Positions 61,965 to 64,000 of a stretch of DNA of 64,000 nucleotides are shown here, in pieces. The position numbers and the translations under genes were made by a program. The notes under the pieces are model-generated. The model saw only the letters and a list, made by a program, of their open reading frames with translations, did no database searches and was not told the origin of the DNA. This DNA is from G025836975 sp048751585 (GTDB lineage Bacteria > Pseudomonadota > Gammaproteobacteria > Burkholderiales > Burkholderiaceae_B). The stretch covers positions 1 through 64,000 of the forward strand of contig NZ_JAZHOB010000013.1 of assembly GCF_048751585.1 (NCBI RefSeq), given 5' to 3'. The first letter of the stretch is position 1. Every line of letters begins with the position of its first letter.

Positions 61965-62894
61965 ATGTCCTGGCATATACCATCGATTTCATCGCTGCGA
62001 GCCTTTGAAGCTTCGGCAAGGCACATGAGTTTCACAAAGGCGGCGGCGGAGCTGCACCTGACCCAAAGCGCCGTCAGCAGGCAAATCGCGCTGATGGAAG
62101 AATCTCTGGGCCTGCTTCTTTTTCAAAGGGTACGGCAACGGCTGATTTTGACCGACGCGGGACAGCAGTACGCCGAGGCGGTAAGGGCCGCCCTCGGCCA
62201 GATACAAGAGGCCACGGTAACGCTGCTGGCTCACAAAGGGCGCGGCGGCGCGTTAAGAATCGCCACCGCCCCCGCATTCGCAACCAAATGGCTGATTCCC
62301 CGGCTGGCACGCTTCAACGACGCCCATCCGGGCATAGTCATCAACCTGTCAACGCGGGATGTGCCGTTCGATCTCGAGCGCGATGATTTCGACGCAGCCT
62401 TCCACTACGGCTCCAACGACTGGGCGAATGTTCTCTCGGAATCGCTGGTGGGCCATGATTTGGTTGCTGTCTGTTCTCCCACGTATCTTGAACAGCATCC
62501 CCGTATTGCCTCTCCCGTCGACTTGAAGGAGCATGTCCTGCTGCAGCAAACGAGGCGCCCAAGGAAATGGCGGGATTGGTTCGAGGCCATGGGAGTAAAC
62601 GGCCTGGATGCCGGAGCCGGTCCAAGATTCGAACATTTCTATATGATTGCGCAAGCCGCTATCGCGCATCTGGGTATCGGGCTAGTGCCTCGCCTGCTGG
62701 TGGAAGACGACATTGCGAATGGCCGCCTTGTTGTGCCATTGCCTACACCGTTCTACAGCGGCGATTCTTATTGTCTGGTTTATCCGCCATCGAAACGGAA
62801 TGATCCCAGGCTGGAACAGTTCCGTCGCTGGTTGATCAGCGAAGCCGAGACTAGCCTTGAGGGCCGGCCTGCGCTCCCTGCTCAAGAAACATGA
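61965..62894 (+). CDS. LysR family regulator (GcvA-like subgroup)
   Basis: A 309-residue regulator. The helix-turn-helix is SISSLRAFEASARHMSFTKAAAELHLTQSAVSRQIALMEESLGLLLFQRVRQRLILTDAGQQY. The substrate-binding domain includes LRIATAPAFATKWLIPRLARFNDAHPGIVINLSTRDVPFDLERDDFDAAFHYG and the GcvA-like AQAAIAHLGIGLVPRLLVEDDIANGRLVVPL. It is divergent from the Bug-led operon, which it probably controls. The last 44 bases overlap the convergent D-2-hydroxyacid dehydrogenase gene. Confidence 0.93.
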   Translation: MSWHIPSISSLRAFEASARHMSFTKAAAELHLTQSAVSRQIALMEESLGLLLFQRVRQRLILTDAGQQYAEAVRAALGQIQEATVTLLAHKGRGGALRIATAPAFATKWLIPRLARFNDAHPGIVINLSTRDVPFDLERDDFDAAFHYGSNDWANVLSESLVGHDLVAVCSPTYLEQHPRIASPVDLKEHVLLQQTRRPRKWRDWFEAMGVNGLDAGAGPRFEHFYMIAQAAIAHLGIGLVPRLLVEDDIANGRLVVPLPTPFYSGDSYCLVYPPSKRNDPRLEQFRRWLISEAETSLEGRPALPAQET

Positions 62895-63855
62895 GAAAGC
62901 GTTCAAAGGCCGCCCCAAACAACACCTCGTAACTGCTTTTTTCCACAAAGCCGATATGGGGCGTCGCCGTGACATTAAGGCCATCGTAGGGCCCGTTGGA
63001 AGCCAGAACAGGTTCGTCGTCGTGCACGTCCAGCGCCGCGGCGCCGGGCCTGCCCATCGCCAAGGCTTCCCGCAGCGCGCCGGGTTCGATCAGACCCGGC
63101 CGGCTGGTATTGACCAATAGCGCGGTCGGCTTCATAAGCGCCAGATCACTACGCCTTACCGAATGGCGGGACGTCTCGTTCATCCGCATATGCAAGGTCA
63201 GCACATCGCTGCGCCTGAAAAGAGCTTCGCGGCTTTCAGCCAGTTCCACGCCTGTCTCGCGCGCGGCGGTCCGAGTTTGTTCCCGGCCCCATACCAGAAT
63301 CCGCATGCCGAAGGCCTGGCCATATTGCGCAAGCAGGCGCCCTATGCGGCCATAACCCAGTATGCCCAATGTCTGGCCCTGCACGGACTGCCCTATGCCG
63401 ACGGGCGGATTGGTCTTATGCCATTGGCCCCGCGCCATGCTGGCCATGTATTCAGGCACGCGGCGCCTTGCATTAAGGATCAAGGCCCAGGTGATCTCCG
63501 CCGCCGAATGGCCGTCGCTTCCGCCACCTTCAATTATGGGAATGCCGAGCGCCGCGCAAGCGGCCTGGTCGATATGGGATGTCTCTGGCGCTCCCGCCGT
63601 GCCGGTTTGAACGATGGCCTTGAGTGACGGCAGCTTGTCCAGCAAGCCGGCGGTGATACGGCTGCGTTCCCGTATCAATACCAGGTACTGGACATCGGCC
63701 AGCAGATGGATCTGAGCAGCCCCAAGCGGCATGCTATCGATGATGCGGATGTCGGCCCCGGGCAGGTGCTGTTTCAGGCGGCTGAATGCCTCAAGCTCCG
63801 GGACGAGCTTCTGATAGTCATCGAGAATCGCAATGATCACGCGGGAGTTATTCAT
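62851..63855 (-). CDS. D-2-hydroxyacid dehydrogenase
   Basis: A 334-residue NAD-dependent enzyme: VQTGTAGAPETSHIDQAACAALGIPIIEGGGSDGHSAAEITWALILNARRR, cofactor motif LGILGYGRIGRLLAQYGQAFGMRILVWGRE, catalytic Arg in NTSRPGLIEPGALREAL, Glu in DVHDDEPVL and His in TPHIGFVEKSSYEV. It overlaps the LysR 3' end by 44 bp. It follows the partial Bug gene at the window end on the same strand (17-nt gap), so the two are probably co-transcribed. Confidence 0.92.
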   Translation of the reverse strand: MNNSRVIIAILDDYQKLVPELEAFSRLKQHLPGADIRIIDSMPLGAAQIHLLADVQYLVLIRERSRITAGLLDKLPSLKAIVQTGTAGAPETSHIDQAACAALGIPIIEGGGSDGHSAAEITWALILNARRRVPEYMASMARGQWHKTNPPVGIGQSVQGQTLGILGYGRIGRLLAQYGQAFGMRILVWGREQTRTAARETGVELAESREALFRRSDVLTLHMRMNETSRHSVRRSDLALMKPTALLVNTSRPGLIEPGALREALAMGRPGAAALDVHDDEPVLASNGPYDGLNVTATPHIGFVEKSSYEVLFGAAFERFLMFLEQGAQAGPQG

Positions 63856-63872
63856 GAAGACCCATACCTTTC

Positions 63873-64000
63873 CTAATTCGCGGTAATGCCAGCCGTTTTT
63901 ACCACTTTAGTCCATTTCGCCAGGTCGTCCTTGACGATCCGCGCCAATTCGGCCGGTGAGCGGTAGCTTGCATTGGATCCTTGCGCATTCATTTGCGCTT
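63873..64000 (-). CDS. Bug-family solute receptor, C-terminal end, cut by window edge
   Basis: Reading the minus strand from the edge gives AQMNAQGSNASYRSPAELARIVKDDLAKWTKVVKTAGITAN and then TAG (63873-63875). Ending in a (P)xEL-x-DL(A)KW-x-KVVKxAGI-type segment is characteristic of Bug/TctC receptors. Most of the gene lies beyond the window. It would be the second Bug receptor of this locus. Confidence 0.8.
   Translation of the reverse strand, partial: AQMNAQGSNASYRSPAELARIVKDDLAKWTKVVKTAGITAN

Overview
The window reads as a chromosomal segment of a metabolically versatile betaproteobacterium, most likely family Alcaligenaceae (the Bordetella, Achromobacter and Pusillimonas neighbourhood). 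The base composition is GC-rich. There are three Bug-type periplasmic receptors next to CoA-transferase genes, two LIV-type ABC systems, and IclR, GntR/FCD, LysR and LacI regulators beside catabolic operons. The genus is inference. I see no prophage, insertion sequence, CRISPR array, rRNA or plasmid backbone.

Layout. 1-362 is the end of a LivM-type permease. 1220-6167 (minus) is a LIV-type ABC transporter with a fused permease-ATPase. 6493-8519 (plus) is a housekeeping run: msrB, yciB, bolA and a parvulin foldase. 9369-12320 (minus) is a crotonase, CoA-transferase and Bug receptor set with a divergent IclR regulator. 13879-16364 is edd-eda. 16395-23468 (minus) is a 2-ketogluconate utilisation cluster (kguD, kguK, kguE, a four-gene polar-amino-acid-type ABC transporter, and a PtxS-like repressor). 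23533-30399 (minus) is a ribose-type ABC sugar system with an isomerase, a Gfo/Idh/MocA oxidoreductase and a LacI repressor. 30584-34519 is zwf-pgl-glk-hexR. 35368-43576 (minus) is a second LIV-type transporter with a beta-keto acid cleavage enzyme, a lambda-crystallin-type dehydrogenase and two SDRs, with a divergent GntR regulator and adenine deaminase. 45568-51156 holds a cold-shock gene, 3-methyladenine glycosylase, tRNA-Arg, an rRNA pseudouridine synthase homologue, a large catalase and a phosphoribosyltransferase-HAD fusion. 51295-56280 holds an FMN hydroxyacid dehydrogenase, a 3-hydroxyacyl-CoA dehydrogenase-like protein, a PaaY-like protein, an SDR and a PQQ-type sugar dehydrogenase lipoprotein. 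56294-64000 is a second Bug, CoA-transferase, crotonase and flavoprotein locus with a LysR regulator.

How the genes fit together. Glucose (glk, zwf, pgl) and 2-ketogluconate (kguEKD) both lead to 6-phosphogluconate, which edd and eda split to pyruvate and glyceraldehyde-3-phosphate. Matching 15-bp TGTA-N7-TACA palindromes precede both edd and zwf, and a HexR-like regulator ends the zwf operon, so one KDPG-responsive regulon is likely. The palindrome upstream of the kgu transporter is identical to the known PtxS operator of Pseudomonas.

The least explained feature is a set of long, multi-helix intergenic elements of 150-222 nt at 553-771, 949-1169, 8694-8910, 9064-9285, 13400-13621, 34646-34795 and 35023-35231. 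Their stems differ between copies but stay base-paired, while several single-stranded linkers are conserved. They occur mainly as pairs between convergent genes.
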